DNA from: Opisthocomus hoazin
Lineage: Eukaryota; Chordata; Aves; Opisthocomiformes; Opisthocomidae
DNA: 64,000 nt
Reading direction: 5' to 3'
Assembly: GCF_030867145.1 (NCBI RefSeq)
Contig: NC_134422.1
Location: forward strand, 11,232,531-11,296,530
The position numbers were made by a program, and so were the translations under genes. A model generated the notes under the pieces. That model made no database searches and had not been told where the DNA came from. It saw nothing but the letters and a program-made list of their open reading frames with translations. This document shows positions 1-14,100 of this stretch, piece after piece; position 1 is the stretch's first letter, and the number at the start of each line of letters is the position of its first letter.

Positions 1-352
1 GCTGCTCTCGATCCTTTCATCCCCCAGCCTGTATTGACAGCGGGGATTACCCCGACCCAGGTGCAGGACCTTGCACTTGGCCTTGTTGAACCTCATGAGG
101 TTCACACAGGCCCACCTCTCCAGCCTGTCCAGGTCCCTCTGGATGGCATCCCGTCCTTCTGGTGTGTCAACCATACCACTCAGCTTGGTGTCATCTGCAA
201 ACTTGCTGAGGGTACACTCGATGTCGCTGTCCATGTCATTGATAAATATATTGAACAGCACCAGTCCCAGTACGGACCCCTGAGGGACTCCACTCGTCAC
301 TGGTCTCCATCCAGCCATTGAGCCGTTGACCACTACCCTTTGGCTGTGACCA
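1..352 (-). mobile_element. CR1 LINE fragment, cut by window start
   Basis: Reverse complement of the CR1 ORF2 part coding for [20 protein letters not shown] and [20 protein letters not shown]. Near-identical to the copy at 36.6 kb; similarity stops at about 352, the 5' truncation point. Confidence 0.92.
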
Positions 353-3300
353 GAGGGCCGAGGGCTGGAGCACTGCGTGTGTCAGGAGGGGCCGACAGAG
401 CTGGAGCTGTGCGGCCTCCTCCAGGAGAAGGGAAGGCTGAAGGGGGATCTCGCCGCTGTGTCCCACTGCCGAGCGTGTGCTCCAGAGAGCGTGGAGTCAG
501 ACCCTTTTCCGAGGCCTTGCTCCTGACGTGAATTCTTGGAGCTGGCTGCTGGGAGGCAAGGTGTGGGACCTCAGGACAGAGGGGCTGCACCATGTGCTTT
601 TAATGTTAGCTGATATCCGTATTGCCACTTCTCCTCCTTTTCTATGCTAGTAGCTTTGTCAGTTGGTGTTTGCTTTCATGCTACACTTTTACTTGATGTT
701 TTTTTAACTTCCTGGTTTTAATTTTCTTTCTATCCCCTTGCTTGAGTTGATCTTCTACTTCTCTGTGCCAATCTTGGAGGCTGATTCTCACCTACTGTCT
801 ATTCATTTTATTCTCTGTAATGTTGTCTTTTTTTATCTTTCATTTTTGCCTTTCGATGTTCAGGCACCTTTAACTGAAACAGCTCTAAAAATGTCCCTTG
901 CTTTCTTCTCTCCTGGCATGCAGAGATGGGAGCAGGAATACAGTTCAGGCTAGAGAAGCATGGGTTGGATTTGCAGTGTTGTAATCCTAGGAGAGGTTCT
1001 GGAGGTGTGGAGCAGTGGCAGCGTCTTTGGGGACTGGTAAATAGTTGTCTCCTCATGTGCCCTGTAGTAAAATGAGGAGGATCGTCCAGTGAAGTGTTTG
1101 GCCAGTCACTGATCGCGCTAGCTGGTTAAAACCGTTCTCCCGAAGAGCGGTGCAGTGGCTCTTTCAAATATGGCTCGGGCTCCCCGCAGCCCCGGTGTCG
1201 GTTGTTAGGAGACGCATTCGTATTGCAGCCTTTCCTTCAGGGGGGACGCTGGGAGGGTTTCCCTCATCTACTTAACCATCTGTTTCAGGGAATTTGCAGG
1301 CTTAGTTTGCAGCACCAGCTTCTTGGCTGAAACCAGCCAGGGAGTTTGGAATAGAGGCATTCCTGAGCTAGACAGCTTACGTGGGCAGGCTGTGCTTCCT
1401 TAGGAAACCAGGCTGGAAACCTGCTGCTGTCGAGCAGAGGCAGGTCTGTGTCTCAGAGAGGTGAGACGTTCTGACTTCAGCCTGCGCAGCCTTTGGCCCG
1501 ACTTTTGTAAAACCAGTCAGTGCCCGGAGCAGAGGCAGCCGGGCTTCCACCTTCGTACAGGCTCCTGGGGGGGGTGGTGACTCTTCCGTGTCGCTTTTGC
1601 AGCTGGTAGCAGGTTGCGGGTGAGAACATCCAAGTATGATGGGTTTCTTCCTGTCGTTACACTCCTTTTACCAGGAGAAATTGGTATGACTGGGTACTTA
1701 ACAGTCCTTTTAGAACTTTACCTGTTAATTCTTTGTTCATGCAAAAGGCTTGTTTAGACTTTTTTTTTTACCCCAGTACCAGGAGCTAAAAAAACTGTCC
1801 CTTAAAAAAACCCAAACACCGAAAAACCCCACCAAAACCCCAAGCAAACAAAAAACCCCGATGGATAGGTTCCTGTGTTGCGTTTGAACAGAGTGACACT
1901 CTTGTGTCAGACATGTGTTTTGCTATTGCTGTGATCGTTGGTGGGGCCTGCTCCAGGGCAAGGTGGAGCCATGCAGAAACTTCTATATTTTCTTTACTTG
2001 GTGGTAATTGGCCCTTACTTAGCGTTTTTGATCTTCAAAGCTCTTTTCAAATGCAAAGTAATTTTTGCAGCGTTCCTAAAATATTGACAAGAACTATGCC
2101 TGCTTTTGCAGATGGAGAAAACTGATTTTGGTAGTGTGACTTGCCCAAGGTTACAGGATTAAGTCTTATTCTGGCATAATGTTAACTTTGGGAGCTCTTG
2201 GTGACTGGCTCTGGGCTTAGTAGGAAGTGTTCTGTTACCTGTGCCGTACTGATGACAAACCCAAGGACAAGACCTTGCTGCCGGGGCTCTCACCACAAGG
2301 GAGAACAAGAAGTGAGTCTGAAGTCTAGAGCACATGGTTAAGAGTATGGAACTGCAGGTGGGGTTTTTTTCCAAAACATATTAGGGCACAGTAAGTTCTT
2401 GGAGTAAGCTGTTGGGTCAAGAACAGAGCTTGGTGGTGTCACTGGGCTGAACTAGAGCAGAACTCCTCTTCTGCTAGCAGGGTATGCACGTTATGGGAAT
2501 ACCCTGTGGGTAGGAAAGGCTTTGCTCAGAGCTTATGTCTTACTGGACAGCAGATAATCTAGATGCAACACTTGGATACCAAGCTCTGCTTCTTCTGCAG
2601 ACTGCTCATTGAATTTGTACCATGGAGTGCAGCTGACCTTTGGTATTGACAACCCACGGAAATTTGGTGGCATTTCGTAATAGGCAGAAAGCTTTTTTTC
2701 ACCAGAGAGATGGAGTTGTCCAACTTCTGTGGTGCTTGCCTCTGTGAGAGCCCTGTTGTGTGAGCCAAGGAGCTCGTGGTGCTCTTTGGTACCTTTGAGC
2801 TACAGCAGTGTTATTTCTTCTGTCTGTTGAAGGAAACTGAGGCACAGAGTGCCTGGGTAGGAGCTGTGTTGCAGACGCTTGAATGAGGGGATCTTGAGCA
2901 GGATGGAAGAGTATCACAGATGGCTGCTAATCCTGTCACAGCAATCTGAGGTGTGACACAGTGACACGTGATTCATTGCGGTTGCTTTTGGAGTCTGCCC
3001 TGGGCTGTCTGGTTTGGGTGTCTGTGGCTCAAACAGTTAATCTGATTTTGCTTTTTCCTAAGGTGGGTCTAGCTGCTGCCTCCTGCTCATGGTTTTTGCT
3101 TGTTTCCTGATGCTCCTGTGTGCTGTTCCAGCTCTCTCTGGCCACTGGCTTGCTTCTTGGACGCCTCTTGCAGTTGCATCTCTAGCAGCTTGGACTCTAG
3201 TGAATAATCCCAGCCAACTTCAGTGGTTTATATTGTGCTGCACTTCTCCCCTTAACATTGGTGGATTTCACACATGGGCTGTGACTTTCTCACTGGGATG

Positions 3301-5067
3301 TGGTGGCCTAACGGTTCCTCTTGAGTCCTGGTCTGTCCTTCCTTTTGGGTCACATCCCTCTCCTCTCTGTAAGACCTTTTGAAGGACAGCTTGCCATGCT
3401 GCTTCCATCCCTGCTCTACCCTGCCTGTAACTGATCCGGAGCCATGGCACAAATGCTGCGGGACACTGGTGCTTGGCAGTTGCATTGGAGCTGGGGTCCA
3501 GCTGCTTTCAGGCTACCCAGAATCTGTGTATCCTGGTGGAGGACCTTTTGGTGAAAGATGAAAGGCTGGCAGGTGAAGTGGAGGTCCCCTGATTCACGTA
3601 ATCCGCCTTATTGTAAAATGTCAGCCACGTTTTATGAGTATTGAGTGTCCTTCTGGTGCTGTATTCTCACTTTATCATGCAAATAGAGCTGGGTAGGCTG
3701 ACATTTCAGTGAACTTGCGTTGTCTTATTTAATGGAAAAGTTGCTATTTAGAGCATCAAAAGAAGTTGCTCATAAAGAATATGGTAATATCACTTTGGGT
3801 TTTTTTAATGTAATAATTGGAGATTATTTGAAGCATTATTTGAGCAAGGGAAATGGGCTCTGAAATCATACATCAAGCTGGAATAAAAGGCAAGCTGCTG
3901 TCCGTTCCATCCGAACATCTCTGAGCACCTTTCTGAAAGCTGCTGAATGAAACAGCAAGCCTCTGCCTGAAGAGCGTAATCACAGCTCTTGTACAAGGAG
4001 GTAATGCATTGTCCTGCCCAATTACGATTATCAGGCTAGACCACAGTCGAAGGAGTCCCTTTGTATTCGGGTGCTCGTGTAGAGCCGAGCAGGGCCCGAG
4101 TGCCCATTCTGAGAAGCTGCTGCACCATCCTTCCCTTCTGCAATAGCCTGCTACCAGCTTGTAGCACTAGCTAAAAATACCACATCGGTAAGATGTTAAT
4201 GTGTGACTGTAGTAAGGTGGTTGCAGCTCTTCACTAAGCAGCTTCTCGGTGAGGTCTGAGAGATCAGTGAGGTACTTGAGAGTGGCCTCCCGTCCGACTG
4301 TCCTGGTGGTGGTTAAACAAGTCATCGCTTCAGGGAACTGGAGGGATTTTGTGATGGACACATACACTTCCTGTTGGCATGTGATGTGTCCAGCTTGAAA
4401 ACGTGATGCCTGAGCGACTACTACGTTTTAATTTGAGTGACTACTATGACTTAATTTGTCCTTGGCACCCTAAAAAGCTCTGAGAGGTGAAAACACTGGA
4501 CTCTCACACATGATAGTTTATGCTAATAGGCTTGAACTCTTACAGTGCTTCTTTTCCCTGAAGCCATTGGCACTATGTTGGTATTAGTGGAGAAATGCTG
4601 CCACAGCTGATAAATTGAGTTTCCCAGGCAGGTTCTTGTTTTCTGAAGTGTGGCGTCCTGGTTGAGGTGAGCCAGTACAGGAAACAGGTCCTGCACAGCT
4701 TGTGATCTTGAAGGGAAGCAGGCTCTTGTGGCTTCCCATAGCGTGACCGAGAGAGGGATGGGAAATCTAATGCTGCTTTACATCATGAACAGGATATGAC
4801 ACTTGCTTTAGTCACATACATGTGCCCAGAGGCATACTGGTACACCAGTGCACGTGTGTTCTTTTGCCTTTTAATATTTTTTACTATTTCATTTGCCTAT
4901 GACAATTTTTCAAGGAGGTACTAAATTATAAAGGGTGTATGTATGAGGGCAGAGGGATCTCAGCTTACTCTAAAACTTGTTCCACACTCCATGGGATCTT
5001 TTGCATGTGTTGCAGTATGCCAAAACAGATGGTATGTGGCACTCACTTTATTTTCCTTTGCATCCAG
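353..5067 (+). other. ESYT3 intron 1 (inferred)
   Basis: No exon, promoter or CpG island was found here, so the hairpin exon is upstream. Holds T-rich stretches near 700-860 and an A/C tract at 1803-1860. A 97-codon hydrophobic frame at 3089 has no splice or homology support. Confidence 0.6.
1803..1860. repeat. A/C-rich low-complexity tract
   Basis: Runs of AAAA and CCCC on plus; the minus strand has spaced GGGG runs in T-rich DNA, able in principle to fold as a G-quadruplex. Confidence 0.8.
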
Positions 5068-5109
5068 GTTCACTTCCCTGATGTTGAACGAGTGGAGTGG
5101 CTGAACAAG
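5068..5109 (+). CDS. ESYT3: ESYT3 coding exon 2
   Basis: 14 codons, [14 protein letters not shown], between acceptor tttgcatccag and donor gtgagg. This is the start of the SMP module. The exon begins and ends on codon boundaries, so the missing exon 1 should end in phase 0. Confidence 0.93.
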
Positions 5110-8100
5110 GTGAGGAGCTCTGAACTCCAGTTTGTGAGGCCACCTGCCCTGAGCTGCATTCCAGCACAAGCTCTGCTGGCCAAGTCTGAGAAAGTTACCA
5201 AGTCACTACAATATGGCTCAATCATATCCATGTCTGTACTTAAGTCTTGGAGCTACTTAAGTATAGAGTTGCCACTGAGGTGGTGGTGAGAACCAAACGT
5301 GTGCCTGCTTGATACAGGTTTGATGAATTTGGCCACAACACTTCATTCTGAGATTAAAAATAACAAAAAGAGTGTGTGTATATATATAGATGCATGTTTA
5401 TGTGTATGTACATATGTGTGCATGTATTATCATTATTTTAGCAAAAGTAGTGGCATCTCCTCATACCAGAGAAGTTCCCAGAGAGCTCTGAAGCAGATGT
5501 TTCCACCAGCAGGTGTAGTCAAGCTCTCATTGGAACTGGACTCTCTGGAATTCAAAGCAAAACAGCTGAACTTGCAAATTAGCATCCGGTAACTATCCTG
5601 TTTTTAGCAAACTTTCTTTTTGGTGTAAAAGCTCATCTCACTCCTCTCTAAATAAACCTAACTGCAGGGAACTTTGTGACACTTTGGAGTAATTAGGGGC
5701 TGTTGTGGTTTAGAGACTTTAACCCTGGGCCTTGCGGCCTCGGCCTCAGTGGTTAGAAGCAGTTGATGGACTCTATGGTGCTGAAAACTCACCCTTCAGT
5801 TCCTAAAACAAATGCCATTTCTGAGGAACTGAGATGGATCCTTCTGTAAGGATGACTTAAGAGCCCAAATATGACTTGGTATTTTGAAAGGACAGACATT
5901 AATACCCAGATGTTCTGTGATGTGTGTGTCTGTTTCTCAACAAAGCATATCTTACACAAAGAATCAGTGTGTTTCCGCTTTTGCTGTTCTTTAGGTCCTT
6001 GTACAGGCTTGGCCGTACTTTGGGACAATCATGGAAAAAGCATTTAAAGAAGTTCTTGAACCAAAAATCAGAGCAAAGAATGTACATCTGAAAACATGCA
6101 CCTTTACCAAGATCCACTTTGGCGAGAAGGTAGCGTGAATGCTTTGCAATGCTTGCAGTTTATTTTTTTCCAAAAAGTTCAGGTGCAAAGGGGAGAGCAT
6201 TTGTTTGGGAGTCTGGTGTTCAGTTCTTTAATAGCTCTGAGTGTTTAACAAAATGGTGTTGGTACAACACTGCTGCCTCCTTCGTTCCCTCCTCATGTTG
6301 ACTTCAGCATCTTCACCATGAAGGAAAGATCATATAAAAGGCGCACACGTCCCTTCCCATCGGCTGCCCGTAGTGTGGGACTGGAGGTAGAAAAAGGGGC
6401 ACACATCCGCGTGTCTTTCTGTTACACCCTTGCAACAGGAGTTCTCAATGCATGGGCTACTTGCAACCAGCCCTGTATTTGAGGACTGCCAAGGCTGTTC
6501 ACACTGCCTGTTTAAGGGAAAAACTTGTGTGGTTTACGTACACTTTATGTGCCGTTGTGCAAAGTCTTTAATGAATGCTTCTGTACTCGAATTAATTGAA
6601 GCGAGTAGGACTTTTCACTTTAGCTTAACTTGAAAGTTACTAACTATGCCGTATCTTCTTTGTCTTCAGTGCCCTAGAATCAACGGAATAAAAGCCTACA
6701 CCAAAGAAATCGACAGAAGACAGATTACCCTAGACCTGCAGATATGGTAACATTGCATCATTGATTATGTAGATGGTTCTTAACTCACTGCCCGTGTGAC
6801 ACCTGTGTGTGGGTTGTCGTGCTGGACTGGACATGTGGTCCGCTAAGATCAGCATGGAGTGGAAAGGTCCTTATCTTATATCAACCCAGAATGATATGAG
6901 GTAATCTGTCCCCCAGCTGGATGTCCTCAATACTCACAGAGGTGAGATGTGCATGAGCCTTCAAGTCAGAAAGCAGTGTCACCTGCACAGGTCTAGGTGT
7001 TACCTGCTTGGGCCCGTCACTGCTGTCTTGGATATAAGAATGTGTCACTTGGCTTTGCCATTCATGACAGTAAGAAACCAAGTTTTGGAACTGTATTTGC
7101 TGTTCTGACAGCCCTGACAGGTCTCGGACATGGAGGTGCTTGTTCTGTTTCCCCACTATGGTTCATCTTCAGCCCAACCTCTCCAGTTCTTCCAGAACTA
7201 CTTGCATTATTTATTGTTTTTTTTATTCTTTCCCCTAGATTTACCCTCTTGTTTCACTCACTGTTTTTGCCATGTGCCACTCAACACATTTGCTTTTTTT
7301 GATTACAGCTGTTCTCTGAGCAGACAACTGCCTCTAGCTCTATTAACAACAACAACAAAATTAGCTAAAACATTTGATGCCTTCCAGGCTGTTTTGAATG
7401 CACTTGTGGGTTTTGTTAACATCAGAACCAATGCAGAGCTAAACTCTCTCCTGGTTTAGCCTGGAGAATGGAATTACTGGGGGAATTACCACTTGCACGC
7501 TGCTGTAGCTCTGTAAGTTTAGTGGGCGATTGAGCTGCCTAGTTTAAATGGCTTTTCTTCGTGGTAGTGCCTGGAAAAAGCAGTGTGAAATTACGGAGTG
7601 TCTTGGCGACAGCACAGAGCTGCTCAGAACTGTGCCTGCTGCTGAATGTGGCAATGGCACGGCAGCGTCCCCAGCCCTGGCAGAGCACCGTCGCTCCCTG
7701 CAAAACGACATGCTTGGTTTTCAGCCAGAACATGTTGTGCTTCAGTGCTGTCGGTGAAGTGCTCTTTGTAATAGCTGGACCAGTTGTAGGGGCTTTGGCA
7801 AATCGTTGGTGTTTTCCACATTGAGATCTAGGAATTTGATGCCTTTAAGGCTCTGCAGGAGGTTGCTGCTGCTCTCTGTTAAACTACTTCTCCAGCGTGC
7901 TTCTCCCACATACTCATTTTCACTGTCTCTTAACAATCCTGTGCAGAGGGATTCCCCCACCTCCTCATTCCTGTCCCTCTGGCAGACCCATCAGCATCTC
8001 CAAACCAGCCAAACACTTCTGTTCCTCATCCTGACAATAACTTAATCTGAACCGTCATCTGATAACCCAGGTATTTTCTGTTTTCACACAGGAACATTCA

Positions 8101-11100
8101 GACTACCTTGTCTCTCTGAATGGGGTCTCTTCTCTTGGGCTGTTAAGGACCCAGCTTCTCTTGCGTTAACATCAGCTGTTGCAACGAAGCTGGGTGTTGT
8201 GCGTTGTACAGTGCCACAGGAGGTAGCGTGTTACTGCCAGGAATGGGGAGAAGCAAACCTATGAGCTTTGCTGCTGTTTACCTGCCTTTTTCTGGATTGC
8301 CAAAGGAGCGTGGGATTGTTCCTTTTCTGTTCTTTAATCAAAGAAATGGGCAATCTCCACTTTTCTGGATTGAGGCAAACGCCCGTTCCAAAACAGGCGC
8401 TCTTGGCTACTGAACAGCAGTGAATGTCTGCACTAGTGCAGCTGGTGCTGGGAGAAGAGCTGCTTAGAGGAGATGGGCTTGAGCTGCCCCAGCGTGAGGC
8501 TGCTGCCCTTCACACTGCCTCTCAGTCACCGCGTGCTGGTGAGGTTTGAGTGGCTGGATAAGTCCACAGAGCTGTGTGCTGGCATCGCAGCCCTGGGGAA
8601 GAGAGCGATGTGCCAGTGTGGTGCACTCAGCAATGCTGAGACCACAGTGGCTGCCTTCCCTCTCTTGGGTTAGGTTTCGGAGAAGCATGGCTGTGTTGCA
8701 GTGGACATTAAAGGATTAACGTGTCTGCGTGTTATAAACATGACTCCTTTGCCTTGGTGCTCGCTAGGCGTAATTTTCTGGGAGTTCCCTCGCTGGTGAA
8801 CCCACGTGAGCGTGACCTGTTGGCTGGCTCGACACTGCGTGCAGCGCTGAGCGGGGAAGGCCGAGCAGCTGCTTCCCGCAGGGTGCTGCTGTTGTCCTGG
8901 TGGACGGCACTGCTGCGCTGGCAGCAGCTCTGCCCCGCTCCAGAGCTGAGTTACCCTGTGTGCTAGGCACTGTCTTGCATCCAGAAATCTCAACATGCTC
9001 TTTAAATGCTGCTTGCTTTCTGTCTCGCAGCAGTACAGGAGGAGGGATTTTTTCTTCTACTTTTATCAAGGAGGCAGCTAGTCTCTGGAGCCCAGAGCCT
9101 TTGACTTGGCCAGGGAAAAACACAGGAAAAGGACAGGGGTAGAAAATACCTGTCCCTCTTTGCCTTCCTTTGTGGTCTGTATGGGATCATTTGAGCAGTT
9201 TTAGTAGCCGCTTGCAGACCTGTGGTCCATCAAATGTTTTGGTTAATTAATTTGTGCTCCTGATCTCCATAACGTGATGTGGCCCTGAATGCTGTGGTTG
9301 AGGTCTGTGCTGTGTGAAGAAGACATTCCTTTCCTCTGTGTTAGATTTGTGATGTAGTATCATAAATTGCATCCGTTGCTTGGGAACTATGAAAAGTAGC
9401 ACTTAGAGGTCACTTACTTGTATGGGCAGTAGCTGACAGCAGAGCCAGTGATGCACTAGATCTGGTATAGCATGGAGTTACCAAAAGGAACTTGAGAAGC
9501 TGCTTTAATTAAATCTGTTAATAACAGCTTATGTGTCCATAACATCAGAGCATTGGGTACGGCTACGCAGAGCACTGTCTTATTACAGTCCTGACTGTCC
9601 CACGTGAAAGGACTATACTGGAGTTTTTGGCAGGAAACCCAAGTGTCAGAGGTGATGACTTGTGAGGCACAGAGACCTTATGGCAAAGGCAAGGAAGGAG
9701 TCCATGAGTCTTTCAAAATCTTTTACTCAGTCCCTGGGATGATGCAGCTAATTGGTGTAAATTAAGTTGTGTAAGTTTTATTATGACTCATAAGACTGAG
9801 CAGGAATGTTGAGATAATCACTGCTTACCCTCAGGGCTGCTGTACAGACAAAGTTTGTCATTCATTCGTCTGAAGGTCCTGGTGTCTGTGTTCTGTTCGT
9901 GTACCTGCTTCTCTGTGCAAATACACCTGATCTACAGCTTTCACATGACACACAAGAAAGTACCAGGGTTCTTGCAGTGGCTAAATGAAGTATAAGATCC
10001 CCGTCAGACTGGGATCTGGAATCCCCAAATCTGAAATATGAGATCACAGCTGGAAATGAACCGGCAGTACTCTAGGATCTCCAAACAGTTTGCCCTAGGT
10101 CTGAATGTTGAATATGTCCCATGAACATAGGGAGCTGACAGTTGCATTCTTTAAGTGAATTCATGTCAAAGCATTCCCGAAATATTCTCCAATAGTGCAT
10201 TTTTCAAAATAGGAACTTATGAAGTGGAGCCACTTGACCTCCTGCAAGTGCTTTACTTCCCATTAATCCTGCAATTGTCTGAGCTGCTGTAGAGCCATGT
10301 AATCATTGGCTGTAATCACTGGAGATTCATAGAATCATAGAATGCTTGGGGTTGGAAGAGACATTTAGAGGCCATCTAGCCCAGCCCCCCTGGAGTGAGC
10401 AGGGACATCTTCAACTGGATCAGGTTGCTCAGAGCCCCATCCAACCTGACTTTGAATGTTTCCAGGGATGGGGCCTCCACTGCCTCTCTGAGCAACCTGT
10501 TCCAGTGTTTCACCACCTTCATTCTAAAGAATTTCTTCCTTATATCCAGTCTAAAGTATTCGATGTGTTTCAAAGTATTTGAAAGCACTGTTACCTGCTA
10601 GAGGCATGTCTTGCAATCCAGTTGCTTCCTGTTTTGCTAACCTGGTTTGGTACTCATAATAATTTTTCATTTGAAGTGTTTTGAGTTTTCATTTTCTTGC
10701 TCTTCTATAGTATTTACAGTGCATGAGATGTCGTAGAAGGATAGTGCAATAATTAATATCTATTAAAAAAATATGTGTGTATTGCAATTTACTCTTAAAA
10801 GAGAATCTCTGGACTTCCGAACTGGCAGGTTTTCACATCTGGAAAGATAGTCTCTGTCATCCAGTGCAGAATGGGAGAAAGCAGTCAGAAAAGTGCAACA
10901 ATACTTTGAGCTTTGGTGGAGTTTGGGTTGACTAAGTTTGTAGAATGTTACAAGAAACTAAAAGCGTTTTGGAAACTTGTCAGTGTTAAGCAGAAAAGGA
11001 ATGCTTGCCCTCAGGAGCACAACTTGATAGGCAAAAGGGAAAGGCAGAGGTGGTCTGGTTTTTCTCATACGCTGTGGTACTTTGTCACATTTTCTTGTCC

Positions 11101-14100
11101 CTCTCAGAATGTTAGAATGGTTTGGGTTGGAAGGGACTTTAAAGATCATCTAGTTCCAACCCCCCTTCTTATTTGTCTAATAGTCCTTGCTCATTTGCCC
11201 AAGTCCAAAGCCAGGCAGACTAAGCAGCAGTCTGCTTTACAAAGCACTCGAGAAGGCTGCTCCGAAGGGGGCTTTTAGCACGCGGGCCGATGAGGAGATG
11301 GGGCCCATGGGGAGTTACTTCAGAGGGGGAGAATTGTGTGCATTTCCTAAAGGGATGTGTAGACATCCAGGTTAGGCACACTTGCCAGCATGTGCTCTTG
11401 TAGCATCCCTGCCTGCAGCCAGTAGATTGCCGTTGTATCGTAAACACTGGGCCCAGCTTTTCCGCCCGAGTACAGAAGAGGTACAGGTACCTGCACTTGT
11501 AAAAGCTTCTCCAGTTCTCCTCCCCGGCGCGGGCACGCTTGTCTGCATCTCCTTGGGCAATACGTGATTTAGGAGAGAAACGGATTCTGCTTCCACCCCG
11601 CAGAGGTGGGTAAATCATGGTCTTGTGGTTAGCAGCAGAGGGGCTCAGTCCTGCACACTTCTGAGGGTCAAGGCCGGAGTCTGGCTCGGGTGCGCGCTGT
11701 CTGGGGAGGGCAGCAGGCAGCACAGCTGAGCAGCGGGAGCGGACAAAACAGCAGCAGCTTGGACTGGGAACGAGGAGTAAAACGAATGAACAAAGAGTGC
11801 GTCCTTCCTACCAAGCACAATGGCATGAGGTTGGTGCCTGTATGAAGCAGACTTAAGGATAATTAAAGGCTCAGGCTCTGATAAAAAGGGTAAAGACTGC
11901 TATGACATCTAGACTTTAAAACACAATTGCGTGTATTGAAGTGTTACTGGAGAAAAGAGACGTCTAGGACTGGGTGGGAAGAGTTTTTGACTGCGTGGAA
12001 AGGCATAAAAATTGTAAATTGAAACACCACAATATTATGTGTTGTGTTGGACACTGGCAGCAGCTGAATTAAATCATCTTGGATTAATTACTGCAAATTG
12101 AGGAACTCATTTTGGCTTCTCATTTAGACTTTTATTGTGACAAAGTTCTATTAGCACCCAGTGTAAAGAAGTGTAAGATAATGTCAAAATTGTAGAAATT
12201 AATAAATTAAAAAAGAAGTTTGTTTAATTATATGACTAGCTTATAAGGAAAATTGTGTTAATTTTGGCATGGCGTGTGAGGTTGGTTATTGAAGAAATGA
12301 GAGTGCTCTAACATTAAAGGCTTTAATTTGTGTGTTATGAAGTTCTTAAATTACCATTCTGTAATTCTGTAATTCTGTAAATTCTGCTAAGTGACTCTCT
12401 GTAAACAAATATTCCAGAACTTTGCTTGAAGAAATGGAGACAAATTCATGGGGCTACACATTCTTGGCAGGTTTTTTTGGGGAGGGAATCTGTCTATGTG
12501 CAAATTACAGTGTGAATTAGTGGCAACTGCAGCACTATTTGCCCATATACATGTGGTCAGAGGGAAAATCTTGTCCTTTTTCTTTGATTATGGGGTGAAA
12601 TTATGCAGGCAGGCAGCAAGCACAGCACATTCACTGCATTACCTGCAGGGTGTTTGTGTGCCTGCCTCCAGAAAGAGCTGTTTCTCAGGCGACTGAAAGG
12701 GAACGTGGTAACTCCCTTCAATTGTTTTCTGCCAGAGGCATCAACAAATCTGCTAGGTTCTGCTCCTTGGGGAGTGGCTATCAGTTTCTTCGTAAGGTGG
12801 TGTTTGTGCTTTTATTAAAGTCTAAAGTGGTTTCCAATTTGTGAAAGTACTGTACTCGGCATTTGATTTATTTAGAGCCTGATGTTCTCCATGGCAACTG
12901 ACCAAAATCTGATCTAAGTCATTGTCTTTTAATTCAGCCTCAAGGAAACCAGGTTATTTTTAGTGATGAATTTGTCCTTCAAATTGGCTTTTGGGTTGTG
13001 GGCGAGGGTGACCTATGGGCTTTTTGGTGGTCGGCAAGGTGAGAACCCCATATATCATGGCAGGATGGCTCTGCATCAGCTTGGGAGCAGGTTGTGGGAT
13101 GGGATCAGGCCTTTGGCGGAGAAGGGAGCAAGAGGGCACTTGGCTTGTGCCCATTTGTGACTTTGAGTTTTGAATGAGCCTGCTGATCCACTCCTTGGAG
13201 CAAGCTTGCTTCAGCCAACTGCTGGTCTTAAGAATGGAGATACAGATGTTGCTTTGACATTTTGCAGGCAGATCAATATCTCAGCTGACTGAAGGGTTTT
13301 TCTTGTGAAGATCTGACACTTGTTCAATGGTGTGCTCAACTTTCTCTTTTCAGGTGGTTGAAAATCTGTCTCTGCCCCTGGGGTCATGTTGTCAATCATT
13401 AAACTGATTTCATTTATACTCTGTATAGCCCAGAATTTCTCATTCAACTATTGCAAACTGTGGAATAATGTGAGAATTTTCTTTCAGTTACATAGGGGAC
13501 TGTGAGATTCACATGGACATATCGAAATTCAATCTTGGAGTGAAAGGCGTACAGGTGCGTGCAGTGCTAACGTTGTCTGTTCGAGGCTGTGTGTGGCAGG
13601 AGGTAGCATGTCCCGGTGGGAGGTCATGACACTTAACTGGGAAACCACCAACTAGCAGGCCTAGAATGGTTGGCTTTATCTCTGTGTGTTTTGGCTGGGG
13701 AAATGATGCCTTCCTTGTAATGCATCTAAATACATTTAAGTTTATTAGTATGACTCTTAAACAGGGCCAGTGCTAGAGCATTGAGCTCGTGTAGGCCAGC
13801 TTCTGCCACTGGAGTTCAGAGGAGCAGCGTGTTGGTAGAGAAATTCTAAAGAGCCAGTTCTGTCAGGGTGTTCATAAACTGGTTTAGGTTAGACCAGCAA
13901 CCTGTTCATCCAGTATTGGAAACCAATAGGCAGATCACTCCATTGTATGGCAGTGAGGATTGCATGGAGATTCCACGAACTTGGAAAACATTGCCCGATA
14001 TCAATAGCAATGTTCTGGGGGGAGGCAGTTATTGTTGTTGTTAAACTTTTAGTAAAATGATTTCAAGTAGGATTTTTAAAATAATCTCCATCACTGAAAA

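Larger units (their letters stand above)
6747..13487 (+). other. ESYT3 intron 4 (6.7 kb)
   Basis: Two CR1 fragments (10326 and 11105), an ATTCTGTA-type short repeat at 12356-12386, and GC-richer DNA at 8460-9130 and 11220-11720 where long overlapping frames occur without homology. Confidence 0.6.

Noticed and set aside
3089-3382. 97-codon hydrophobic frame that might be the ESYT3 membrane hairpin
   Set aside because: Lacks the WWRRN-type E-Syt hairpin pattern and a donor in the needed phase.
11220-11723. 167-codon minus-strand frame in ESYT3 intron 4
   Set aside because: No homology, no repeat signature, no exon-like boundaries.
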